Shown: piece after piece, positions 44,380 to 54,024 of the stretch
How the letters are laid out: every line of letters starts with the position of its first letter
Position numbering within the stretch: the first letter of the stretch is position 1
Assembly: GCF_000004195.4 (NCBI RefSeq)
Contig: NC_030680.2
Coordinates: 140,057,545 to 140,121,544 of the forward strand
Direction of reading: 5' to 3'
From: Xenopus tropicalis
Taxonomy: Eukaryota > Chordata > Amphibia > Anura > Pipidae
Length of the DNA stretch: 64,000 nucleotides
Position numbers and translations under genes: made by a program
The notes under the pieces: model-generated
Told to the model about the DNA's origin: nothing
Databases searched by the model: none
Seen by the model: the letters and a program-made list of their open reading frames with translations, nothing else

Positions 44380-45367
44380 AAAGGAGCCTTGTTAATTGTT
44401 ATTGTGCGCCATGTGAAGCATCTGTTGCACCTTTGTTTCTGTTCATTATCAACTGTAATAGGAACCACTAACACCCATTTATTCACTTCCAAATGAAATG
44501 AGATTATGGGGTTTAGGTCTATAACCCCATGATCTACCCAGGCTAAACCATAAGGTGGGTAACAGGCACCCAGAAGCAGAAATCGTTACAGAGCTATCTG
44601 CAAATCCTCCATACTCGGTATATGCCCAGACATAAAAAACAAATATTTCATTTCGTCTTTTTTTTTCTCCCTAATTTGCATGTAAATAGCCTTCTGAACC
44701 TAATTATCTCCAGGGTCAAATACAATCTCGTTAGTCTGGTACCCAGCATACCTGAACTTAATCCGCAATGAGAACCGCCAACGTTATATTCTTCATTTTC
44801 CAGATTCCTTTTCTTCCGAGTTTTTTGGCAATTTAGTGCAGCCTCAGGTTTCTAATTACAAAGACCCATACGACCGTCTAATTGATTTGAAAGTTGCTGT
44901 GTCCTGCACTTTGCAGATGTCAAATTGATTTTGATTGATCCGGCATGTTAAACACAGCAAATGTACAGGAAAATGCACTGTTTGATATATTAGATGTTCC
45001 TCTGGAGCTTTCATACGTAGCTGGGTATCTGCACTGATATCTCTGGATTGTGAGTGGATTTAAAGGGGAATGAAGGGGAAATGCATTCCTATATATATGT
45101 CATTATTGTTTTATAGCATCCAGGAAGTCTAGAGAAGGCGAAGTGCCATGTTCTTATGTACGGTTTATTATATATTATACAATATTATTTAGCACACCTA
45201 TTCCGATTTTAGATACACGGGCTGCTGACTATGCCACCTATTATGGTCTCTCCTGTTATTGTCTTATTGGGGTTCAGCCAGATACTAGCTGCATAGGTTC
45301 TAACTGCATAGGTTCCAAACCCTGCTGGCCCATTGGACCTTGGATGTGCAGTCACAGTCACCTAAAC
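44380..45367. other. Unique stretch, possible conserved noncoding sequence
   Basis: 44670-45050 carries an ATTTGCAT octamer (TAATTTGCATGTAAATAG), TAATTAC, and TTGATTTTGATTGATCC homeodomain-like words in sequence free of recognisable repeats. This is the best candidate in the window for a conserved regulatory element, but conservation cannot be seen here. Confidence 0.35.
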
Positions 45368-45553
45368 CAGTGGTTCTCAACCTTCCTAACGCCACGACCC
45401 TTTAATACAGTTCCTCATGTTGTGGTGACCCCCAACCATAACATTATTTCTAAGCCCATCGGAAATATGTGTTTTCCGATGATCTTAGGTGACCCCTGTG
45501 AAAGGGTTGTTCGACTCCCAAAGGGGTCCCGACCCACAGGTTGAGAACCGCTG
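45368..45553. mobile_element. SPIN-like hAT MITE
   Basis: Starts CAGTGGTTCTCAACCTTCCT and ends CACAGGTTGAGAACCGCTG. The interior reads GACCCTTTAATACAGTTCCT, CATGTTGTGGTGACCCCCAA, and a hairpin CATCGGAAA...TTTTCCGATG. These are the diagnostic sequences of the SPIN ('Space Invaders') hAT family, known for horizontal transfer among tetrapods. Size is 186 bp, no transposase. Flanks ACCTAAAC and ACTTACAG share only 5 of 8 bases, so the target duplication has decayed or is not intact. Confidence 0.9.
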
Positions 45554-46215
45554 ACTTACAGTATAAGGTCTGCACTGGCACCCTGGTGTTACAAACATTG
45601 TCCCAAGGCTTACTGTCAGAGAAACCTGATTTTGCCCACCATTAAGGTGGTCTGATGGGGGCAAAGATCCACTTCTTTGCCAACCTCAACAAACAAGTAA
45701 CTGGGTAACCAGTAGGATTAGACTAATGTCACACCAGACCAAAGTCCAAAGGCCAAGCTGCTTATACAACCAATGCAATCAATTAACCCTCAATCAGCGC
45801 CTATCCATTCCCCCTCCCCGTGAGTTGATGAGCATGGGGGGCATAGCAAGACCTGTCACCTCCCCATTGTGTGCGCAAAAATTCCTGGCCATACCAGCGG
45901 CATCTGAGCATCATCAGTTCCCTGTTCAACTGCCACCAGTGAGCACTGTCTTGCCCCTTCAGGGCTGGAACTAGGGGTAGGCAGATAAAGTACGTGTCAG
46001 CGTCAGCCAGTCCTGCAAGCTCAATAAAAAACAACCCAAGTAATTAAAAGCTTAGTAAGATAATATTGCTCATGTTACTGAATCTTTGGCAAAAGATGAA
46101 AGAATCTGGAATCAGACTTGGCTAACCATTGTTTATCTTAAACTGCCTATCAACGGGGGCAAACTGCTTGATTGGTAAGGTTGCTAATAATAATATTGTA
46201 GGAAACCTTGTTTTG
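45554..46215. other. Unique stretch with a hAT end fragment
   Basis: At 45960 CAGGGCTGGAACTAGGGGTA begins a short MITE fragment related to 12717-12783 in complement. No gene is seen. Confidence 0.45.
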
Positions 46216-46508
46216 TACGATATTCAGCCCATGTATGGCAAGTCGGCGAATCGACTGATATCACAGGAAGCTGCTGATATCGGTTGACTCGCCAATCGGT
46301 GGATTAGAAAATTTTGATCGGGCGCCATTGAAGGCGCCCAAGCAAAATCTATGTTCAGGGCTGAATTGGCAGAAGGAGGTAGAAATCCTATTGTTTCTAC
46401 CTCCATATTTGACGATTCAGCCCTGAACGTCAGTGGAGGGTTGGAATGATCTTTCATGCGACCAATAGTTGCACTAAAGATTGAAAATCGCCACGTGTGT
46501 GGCCAGCT
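46216..46508. mobile_element. Harbinger-type MITE of a second subfamily
   Basis: Right end ATCGCCACGTGTGTGGCCAG then CT and TAA. The left part begins near CGATATTCAGCCCATGTATG. The centre is a fold-back: GTTCAGGGCTGAAT and GGAGGTAGAAA are mirrored by TTTCTACCTCC and ATTCAGCCCTGAAC (46353-46430). Confidence 0.75.
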
Positions 46509-46511
46509 TAA

Positions 46512-47269
46512 GAGAGAAGAATGTTACCCAACTGGCCATCATCATACTGAGCAATACCTGGTTGAGCCAATTGTATGGTCACATGGCCAAGCAATCAGAT
46601 CACATAGAAACCCTGTGCATAACACCGTCCAATATGGTTTACTCCAATCTTCCTGACTGATAGTTGACCAAACCTTAATCAGATATGTGTCAAGGCCATC
46701 GTTTTGGCCCCATAGTCTTTACGAGTCTCTGCACAAATCACTATAGTTTGTTGCATCGATGACCAAGCTTAACAGCTCTGAACTTCCATCTATAATCACA
46801 TACAGAAATTTAGCTGAGCTGCGTGTAATAATTCACTGTCCATCAATACATGTAAATGGAATCATGTATCACGTTGGGTAATTGGGGACTGCAAATGAAC
46901 CCAATTAGTGTAAGGCAGCATAACCCGTTCCGTCAGTACCCATCCACTGCTTTCAATTGCACCAGCCTAATACTCTTGTCAGCAAATAATTGGACATCTT
47001 TCTCTTCTCGTCATTGACAAGACACAAGGGGCTGTTTCTCCCCTCCCAGTGTCCCCCCTGGAGAATTCCCTCCGTAGCTGAAATTGAATATACATGGGAG
47101 GACTTTCAGTTGTCAGGTTCTTTCGCCCATCTGTGCAGTCAATGGATAATGACACCAGTCAATTTGGAGAGAAGATGGATGGGACTGGCTGGAAACTAAA
47201 GCTCGTGTTTGATATAACCTGATTTTGAAAAAAAATTTACACTATTATTGTTCCACTGAACTGATATTT
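46512..47269. other. Unique stretch; weak terminal-exon-like segment
   Basis: TTCTTTCGCCCATCTGTGCAG ends at 47138, given here in part as CGCCCATCTGTGCAG, and 27 open codons follow (SMDNDTSQFGEKMDGTGW at the start, TGA at 47220-47222). No family is recognised; probably chance. Confidence 0.15.
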
Positions 47270-48270
47270 TAAAAGAACATTATGTCCATCTGCTGGTGGG
47301 GGTGTTGCTTTCTGATGATTACCCCTCCTTACCCATTTCCTATTCGCTGAGCTCTGCCTTGCTCTCTTGACCCTAATTTACTCTACTTACAAGTTATCTA
47401 CCTGCAACCTTATTCCAACCCATTCGTCTTCCTTTTATTGTTCCCATATTTGTCCCACCATCTTTGTTTGGCGAGATTTACCCCTCCATCCCCCCGTGTT
47501 TCTGAACGAGACTTGCCCGTTTCTTCATGTATCCAGAGCTGGTTTTATCATTTACGCAACTCAAGGGCACTTCTTGTGATGCCATTGTGAAGACATTTGT
47601 GACAATTTTATCCCACCCATCTACCAACTCTAATCTACAACCAGCGCTACAAAAATGATTTAGTTTTACAGCCCTAGGCCTGAACCTTTGTAGACGTTCC
47701 CTAAAGCCAGTTCTGCACCTACCGAACCTATCAATCCTTAACACTTTTCCTTCCCTCATCCATATTTCCCAACCTTGCCTTCTCCGCTCCCCATGCTGCC
47801 ATATCTCTTGCCCCCGTGTTTCACCAAATCCACCTGCTTTGTTATTGAGTTCAGAGCCATATTTGTATATATGGACACCCAAGGGTCCGTGCCTAGGATG
47901 GCAGCATTAGAGGGAGGCCCTCAGGTGAAATAAAGCTTGGAAAACCAAGCTTTATTAAGCTAAACCTCTCTGTTCCAGGTTGGCCTATGTGTAGGGCAGT
48001 CTGTGCATATGCCGATTGGAAAAAGAAGGGGGTGGACTGAGGTGTGGTGCCTTGGGCATTCCTAGCCTACAGCCCTCTCTAAGTTCCAACCTTTCACCCT
48101 CTAGTCCCTATATTTCTGCACTTCTTTCCTCTGCTGTTAATCTTAGACCCCCTCTTTCCATACACTTTTTCCTATTCCCACCTCCAGCCTTTCCTGCCCT
48201 AGGCTTTGTTTCATCCACCTCTCTCTCTCTAGTATCTCTTTTTCTCTCTTCTCTCCCTTACATACCATAC
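47270..48270. repeat. Polypyrimidine-biased tract
   Basis: C/T-rich on the + strand in two blocks (47310-47800 and 48060-48270, for example CCACCTCTCTCTCTCTAGTA), resembling the tract at 24303-25250. It is not a regular tandem repeat. Confidence 0.7.
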
Positions 48271-49131
48271 TCACCCCAATGATTTTGTTTTGGCAGCACC
48301 ATGACTACAACCACCCAGGCCCAGGTGGTGTCTCCTGCTGCCACATGAAAGGATAGGACCACGTGCAGTTGCCCCCCCGTCCCCCAGTAGTTATGGGGCA
48401 TCTCCCCTCCCTCACCTGCCCTTAGTTCTGTGCTCCTGATGTTGAGGCCTCACTGACTGCACACAGTTAAATAAAGCAAATGATTCTATACGAGGGAATA
48501 AATATTGATAGTTAATGTGTTCCAAGCTGTAGCCGAGCCAAGGCCTCACAAGCTACAATTCATGTTAGTTCTAATAAATTTAATATTTCATTGTAACAAA
48601 TGGCTGGGAATTAGAAGGCCTTGTTATCAAGACTGACTGCAGCTATAACGAATTGTGGGTTCTGTTCTAAAGCTTCGTATTTTGTAGCTGTATAGCGATG
48701 ACTCCTGACTATTGTATGAAATTAACTATAACTTGGCCCAAAAGCCCATCACCCAAACAGCTCCCAATAAGCTCAATTCTCAGGACACAGTTGCCTGGAA
48801 ATGGGGCAGTATGTGTTCCCAGGCAACGAATGCACTAGCCCAAAGCATTTGCCCATGACATTACTCATGAAAACAACTATGGCAGCTCCTACTCCCCAGA
48901 GTAAATGCAAACACACAGAATATTTATAAAAATACAATGGAAGGGAACCCTGCTTATAGATGTATAATCCCTTTCATTGAGTGTAAATGTATTTTATGCT
49001 CAAGTTGCACCATTTTTGTTTTAAACTGTCTACATCGAAATGTTATCAGAACATCAGCTTCCCTGTTGGTACTCAATGACCAGCCCAAAGCTGTTGGCTG
49101 TTTTCAAGGACTTTTCAAGAGAGCTAGTGGC
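48271..49131. other. Unique stretch with no gene seen
   Basis: 48480-48720 is AT-rich and repeat-free. No coding evidence. Confidence 0.4.
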
Positions 49132-49289
49132 AGGGGTGGATTCTTCTTTAGGCCCCAGGCTGTGCCCCACTCCAACCCTGGTCTAGCTGGGCCTTTGCTT
49201 TGTCCCCATATCCCACCCCCATTTGATGACACTAGGCCCCCGGGAATCATGGCGCCCGGCTGAACATAGGCCTTATGGGGACCTGCCTT
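49132..49289. mobile_element. hAT-like MITE related to 28880-29056
   Basis: Starts CAGGGGTGGATTCTTCTTTA; the right side reads GGCCTTATGGGGACCTGCCT. The interior CACCCCCATTTGATGACACT is shared with 28981-29000. No clear target duplication. Confidence 0.6.
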
Positions 49290-49720
49290 TGTAATGAGCA
49301 TTTTGCTTTGTAGGATGCCAGCCAATGATCATGGTGTGGGTGGGCAGCCAGTAGCTCGGCAGCCTTCATAAAGAACTGCAGTATCCCTTCACTTTCTCTC
49401 TCTAATATCAGTACAGATTTTACCAGCACAGGAGGTGCCCCCGATCAGTGATTATATATTAGGAGACAGAGGCATAGATTTCACAGGATATTGCTGCCCA
49501 GCACCCTGGCTGCTGTCCTTATTAGCTGCATAGTGAATCAAGGAACAGTTAGCAACTAATTGAGCAAGTTAACAAGAGCCGGTGCTGTGTGGCTTTATAA
49601 TTATGTCGGCAAGGTGATAATATATGTGCAGGCAAAGGGAAAGTAGGTCACCCACCCTGGGTATGTAGCCGAGCGGAACGGAACCGCTTACTTTTTAATA
49701 ACGCTAAAATTTAACATTAC
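49290..49720. other. Unique stretch with no gene seen
   Basis: No repeat or gene is supported. Confidence 0.4.
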
Positions 49721-49806
49721 CTTTCCATTTCCGCTGCTTTGTACAGGGAGAACCCTGGGTTGGGAATGATGCACAAAGCACTGCCTTTGTCTCGGGAATT
49801 GACACT
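49721..49806 (-). other. Candidate exon resembling an aminotransferase motif (low confidence)
   Basis: On the minus strand CTATAGTCCCTGCCCATCAG is an acceptor-like sequence ending at 49807. The 86-bp segment is open and reads SVNSRDKGSALCIIPNPG then FSLYKAAEMER, followed by the donor-like AG/GTAATG. IIPNPGFSLYK resembles the VPRPGFSLYK segment of tyrosine aminotransferase-type fold-I PLP enzymes. The match is short, with no other part of such an enzyme nearby, so a relic or coincidence is as likely as a live exon. Confidence 0.18.
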
Positions 49807-50089
49807 CTGATGGGCAGGGACTATAGCGAAACCAATAAAGGTGCAGTGTTTTAAGGTGATAATCATTATTTTAGCCCAAATATAAAACAGGCACAAATAG
49901 TACTCTTCATCAACTACACAATGTGTAACCCAATATGCCCCATTTAAAGGAAAAGTAAAGCAAATTATAGACCTAAGGCCCACCTCCTCAAGTGCAGCAA
50001 CCAGACTCCCAAGTGCCCCTGCACTAGAACAGAGACCCCCAACAAAGGTACATGTCCCCCATTGAGATTCCACATTTGGACAGAGACCC

Positions 50090-51010
50090 TACATGGGTTA
50101 TAGATACATAAAAACTTTGAACATCCCTGAACATAGGGCACTGTTGAAGGGTCTAGGAGAGAAAATAGGCACCCTATCCAAACTTCACACTAACTGGCAT
50201 TTAGGACTCTCTAGGAGAGTGAATAGGCACTGTCTCTCTAGGCTGGGATTTTAGGACTAACAAGGAGAGCAAATGGGCACTATCTCCAAACCTTACTCTA
50301 ACTGTTATTTGGGCTGGGCTTCAGGACTATCTAGCAAAGAAATTGGCACTATCTCCAAACCTCACCCTAACTGGCCTTTAGGCTGGGCTTCAGAAGTAAC
50401 CAGGACAGCAAATAGGCACTCAAACCAGTGGCGTAACTATAGAGGAAGCAGTCCCTGCGGTCATGGGAGGGCCCAGAGTGCCGGGTCTAGTCATCCTCTG
50501 CTGCCTGCCGCCTGTGGACAGGCGCACCCAAGCACGTACTCAAAAGGCTGGGGAACAGGGAGGTGGCAGAGCTTCAGGCCCCTCCAAAGATTACACCAGT
50601 GCTCCAAACTCCACCTTAACTAGTATTTAGGCTGGGCTTTAAGGATTACCTAGCAGAGCAAATAGGCACTTTCTCTGTGCAAATGTGAAATGGCTTTCAC
50701 TTCAAACAGCACCTTAACTGGCATTTAGTCTAGCCTTCAGGAGTAACAAGGAGAGAAAACAGGCTTTCTTTTCATTTCCCAACCTAACTGGTATTTCAGC
50801 TAGGCTTTTTGGACTAGGAGAATGAATAGGCACTTTCTCTAGGAGAGCAAATGGACACCCTCTCCAAACCTCTGCCTAACTGTTATTTAGGCTGGGCTTT
50901 TAGGACTATTTAGTAGAGCAAATCCAGAGTAACTAGGAGAGAAAACACGCTTTTTTTTTTTAAACCCTACCCTTACCGGCATTCTGGCTAGGCTTTTAGG
51001 ACTTTCTAGT
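50090..51010 (+). repeat. Old diverged ~68-bp tandem field
   Basis: Repeated but diverged units with the order GGCACTATCTCCAAACCT, then CACCCTAACTGGCATTTAGG, GCTGGGCTTTAGGACTA and TAGGAGAGCAAATA. They share the GGCACT...GCTGGGCTT...GAGCAAAT framework of the 48-bp array that follows, but retain the CCAAACCT..AACTGGCATTT segment missing there. They are interrupted by a hAT MITE. Confidence 0.85.
50426..50601. mobile_element. hAT MITE (CAGNGGYGTAACTA family) inside the tandem field
   Basis: Starts CAGTGGCGTAACTATAGAGG and ends AAAGATTACACCAGTG. Flanks CTCAAAC (50419-50425) and CTCCAAAC (50602-50609) look like an 8-bp duplication with one base lost. Relative of 27436-27621. Confidence 0.85.
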
Positions 51011-52040
51011 AGAGCAAATGAGCACTCTCTCTAGGCTGGGCTTTAAGGAGTACAAAGGAGACCAAAGGGGCACTCTCTCTAGGCTGGGCTTTAAGGAGTA
51101 CAAAGGAGAGCAAATGGGCACTCTCTCTAGGCTGGGCTTTAAGGAGTACAAAGGAGAGCAAATGGGCACTCTCTCTAGGCTGGGCTGTAAGGAGTACAAA
51201 GGAGAGCAAATGGGCACTCTCTCTAGGCTGGGCTTTAAGGACTACAAAGGAGAGCAAATGGGCACTCTCTCTAGGCTGGGCTTTAAGGACTACAAAGGAG
51301 AGCAAATGGGCACTCTCTCTAGGCTGGGCTGTAAGGAGTACAAAGGAGAGCAAATGGGCACTCTCTCTAGGCTGGGCTGTAAGGAGTACAAAGGAGAGCA
51401 AATGGGCACTCTCTCTAGGCTGGGCTTTAAGGAGTACAAAGGAGACCAAATGGGCACTCTCTCTAGGCTGGGCTTTAAGGAGTACAAAGGAGAGCAAATG
51501 GGCACTCTCTCTAGGCTGGGCTTTAAGGAGTACAAAGGAGAGCAAATGGGCACTCTCTCTAGGCTGGGCTTTAAGGACTACAAAGGAGACCAAAGGGGCA
51601 CTCTCTCTAGGCTGGGCTTTAAGGAGTACAAAGGAGAGCAAATGGGCACTCTCTCTAGGCTGGGCTTTAAGGACTACAAAGGAGAGCAAATGGGCACTCT
51701 CTCTAGGCTGGGCTTTAAGGACTACAAAGGAGAGCAAATGGGCACTCTCTCTAGGCTGGGCTTTAAGGACTACAAAGGAGACCAAAGGGGCACTCTCTCT
51801 AGGCTGGGCTTTAAGGAGTACAAAGGAGAGCAAATGGGCACTCTCTCTAGGCTGGGCTTTAAGGAGTACAAAGGAGACCAAAGGGGCACTCTCTCTAGGC
51901 TGGGCTTTAAGGACTACAAAGGAGACCAAAGGGGCACTCTCTCTAGGCTGGGCTTTAAGGAGTACAAAGGAGACCAAAGGGGCACTCTCTCTAGGCTGGG
52001 CTTTAAGGAGTACAAAGGAGAGCAAATGGGCACTCTCTTC
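51011..52040 (+). repeat. 48-bp minisatellite, about 21 copies
   Basis: The unit is GGGCACTCTCTCTAGGCTGG then GCTTTAAGGAGTACAAAGGA and GAGCAAAT, with linked variants GGACTAC, GGCTGTAAGG and GACCAAAGG. As 48 is a multiple of 3, the + strand reads as repeated GTLSRLGFKEYKGEQM over 374 codons and the minus strand is open for 339. Both are repeat artefacts. The right edge returns to the older unit (CTCTTCAAACCTTACCCTAG). Confidence 0.96.
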
Positions 52041-52599
52041 AAACCTTACCCTAGCTGGTCTTTAGGTCAGGTACCCAGGCTTTATTTTGCCCCCCAGAGC
52101 CACAGTTTGGGAATAACTAGTCCAGAGAGAAATCACCTCTGACATTGTCTTACATGAGAAGCAAATCTTATGATCTCCATCCTAATCCAATAAGAAGCTT
52201 CTGGGAAATGACTGTATTTCCCGGCTCTTAATTAAGAAGTAGCAATTCTGCGCAAATCCATCGACTGTAGGATTTAGCCTTTACCTTTATAGCGGCAGTG
52301 AGATATCATGTTCCTTCCTGCGGCCCGGCAGATGCCTGTCAGCAGAGAAATGCATATAAAAGCCACAGATTAAGGACAAGGACTTCTAACTCTGTAATAA
52401 AACCGTTCGTAAAATGTCAGACATTGAAAAAGCTTTCTACCTAAAATACCGGAGTCTTCTATAAATACTGTGCAATTTATTTTAGCAAAGTGGCAATAAA
52501 ATAACCTAGGTTATCTTCTAAAATGACCCCTCTTCTCCATCTGTCAATTCTCTAGTTTGTAGTACAAAATAATATAAACAATATTCTTAAAAACCCACC
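52041..52599. other. Unique stretch with no gene seen
   Basis: A TATA-like GCATATAAAAGCC occurs at about 52351 without further promoter evidence. No coding feature is supported. Confidence 0.4.
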
Positions 52600-52918
52600 A
52601 GTTAATAGAGCTTCTCCAGCAGAATCCTGCACTGAAATCCATTTGCAAACAGATTTTTTTTAAATATAAATTTTAAAATTTCCCATGGGGCTAGCCATAT
52701 TCTTCATTTCCCAGGGTGCCACAGCCATGTGACCTGTGCTCTGATAAACTTCAGTCACACTTTACTGCTGCGCTGCAAGTTGGAGTGATATCCCCCCCCC
52801 TCCTCCCAGCAGCCAATCAGCAGAACAATGGGAAGGGAGCAAGATAGCAGCTCCCAGTAGGTATCAGAATAGCACTCAATAGTAAGAAATCCAAGTCCAG
52901 CTTGGGACTCCTCCAGGG
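52600..52918 (-). mobile_element. T2/Kolobok-type MITE, partial, complement of 11995-12540
   Basis: CTTCATTTCCCAGGGTGCCA, GTCACACTTTACTGCTGCGC and GGTATCAGAATAGCACTCAA are reverse complements of the element at 12240-12510. Both termini are lost. Confidence 0.82.
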
Positions 52919-53258
52919 CCAAACAATTGAATTACCCCAATTTTGCCAAATGAGCAGATCTTCAATGGAGCCCATTGTGGGGGAAAAGTACAAAAAAACA
53001 CAAAGAGCTCAAGGGTTGCAGGTTGTACATCCCTGATTTATGTTTATGCCGCCCCCACCCCCTCCAAAATATAAAACCAGTTATACTGGTGCTTATATTA
53101 AATTTCTCTCAAAGATTCACTTCAGTTAGTGAGATTGCACTTTAAATTCAATTATTCAAACTGATCGAATGAAACATATCTTCAAGAAATCCATTTTCCT
53201 GTGATTTCCCAGCCTTTGGTGCTGCTCTAAATTGAGATAGGAGAAGGATTGGGGAGGG
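52919..53258. other. Unique stretch with no gene seen
   Basis: It opens with CAAACAATTGAATTACCCC, a weak echo of the Harbinger-type interior. Nothing else is recognised. Confidence 0.4.
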
Positions 53259-53709
53259 CAGTGTAGCCTATGGATCAGTGCAGCCTATGGATCAGTGTGG
53301 CCTATGGATCAGTGCGGCCTATGGATCAGTGCGGCCTATGGATCAGTGCGGCCTATGGATCAGTGCGGCCTATGGATCAGTGCGGCCTATGGATCAGTGC
53401 GGCCTATGGATCAGTGCGGCCTATGGATCAGTGCGGCCTATGGATCAGTGCGGCCTATGGATCAGTGCGGCCTATGGATCAGTGCGGCCTATGGATCAGT
53501 GCGGCCTATGGATCAGTGCAGCCTATGGATCAGTGCAGCCTATGGATCAGTGCAGCCTATGGATCAGTGCAGCCTATGGATCAGTGTAGCCTATGGATCA
53601 GTGCAGCCTATGGATCAGTGCAGCCTATGGATCAGTGTAGCCTATGGATCAGTGCAGCCTATGGATCAGTGTAGCCTATGGATCAGTGCAGCCTATGGAT
53701 CAGTGTAGC
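53259..53709 (+). repeat. 17-bp minisatellite, about 26 copies
   Basis: The unit is CAGTGCGGCCTATGGAT. The first ~14 copies carry GCGGCC and later ones GCAGCC or GTAGCC, a clean split between CpG-containing and CpG-decayed blocks. A 17-bp period makes all three frames open with MDQCGLWISAAYGSVRP-type repeats. Confidence 0.97.
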
Positions 53710-54024
53710 TGGGTTACATGACACTAACACACGGAGTGAGGGAGAGCGGAACGTGCCTGAGCCTGGCGCACTGAATTGTTCCAGGGCCAGACTGAGACGT
53801 TGGCAGCGGAATATGATCCCAGCTATCAGCCCACATCAGTATGATCTGTGTAATCGCTCCAGATGTCAGCAATGTCACAATAACCACCGGGCTAGAAGCA
53901 TCTCCACTCAGTAGCTTTTGATTGTTTGGTACAAATATGAGCTTGTGTGTCACACTGCAGCCAAGGTTCCGTGTTATCTAATCTAACCAGGGTTTTATTC
54001 TGACTAATAGTATTCCACTTTTGA
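53710..54024. other. Short unique stretch between two large arrays
   Basis: 315 bases of ordinary sequence. A short frame reading YDLCNRSRCQQCHNNHRARS ends at 53914 but continues out of the 17-bp array and has no support as an exon. Confidence 0.4.

Noticed and set aside
51006..52142. Long open frames of 374 codons (+) and 339 codons (-) in the 48-bp array
   Set aside because: Both strands are open only because the unit is a multiple of three without stops. There is no start or splice context, and the unit is clearly derived from a noncoding 68-bp repeat.
52340..52370. TATA-like GCATATAAAAGCC as a promoter
   Set aside because: Isolated match without downstream open frame, CpG island or other core elements.
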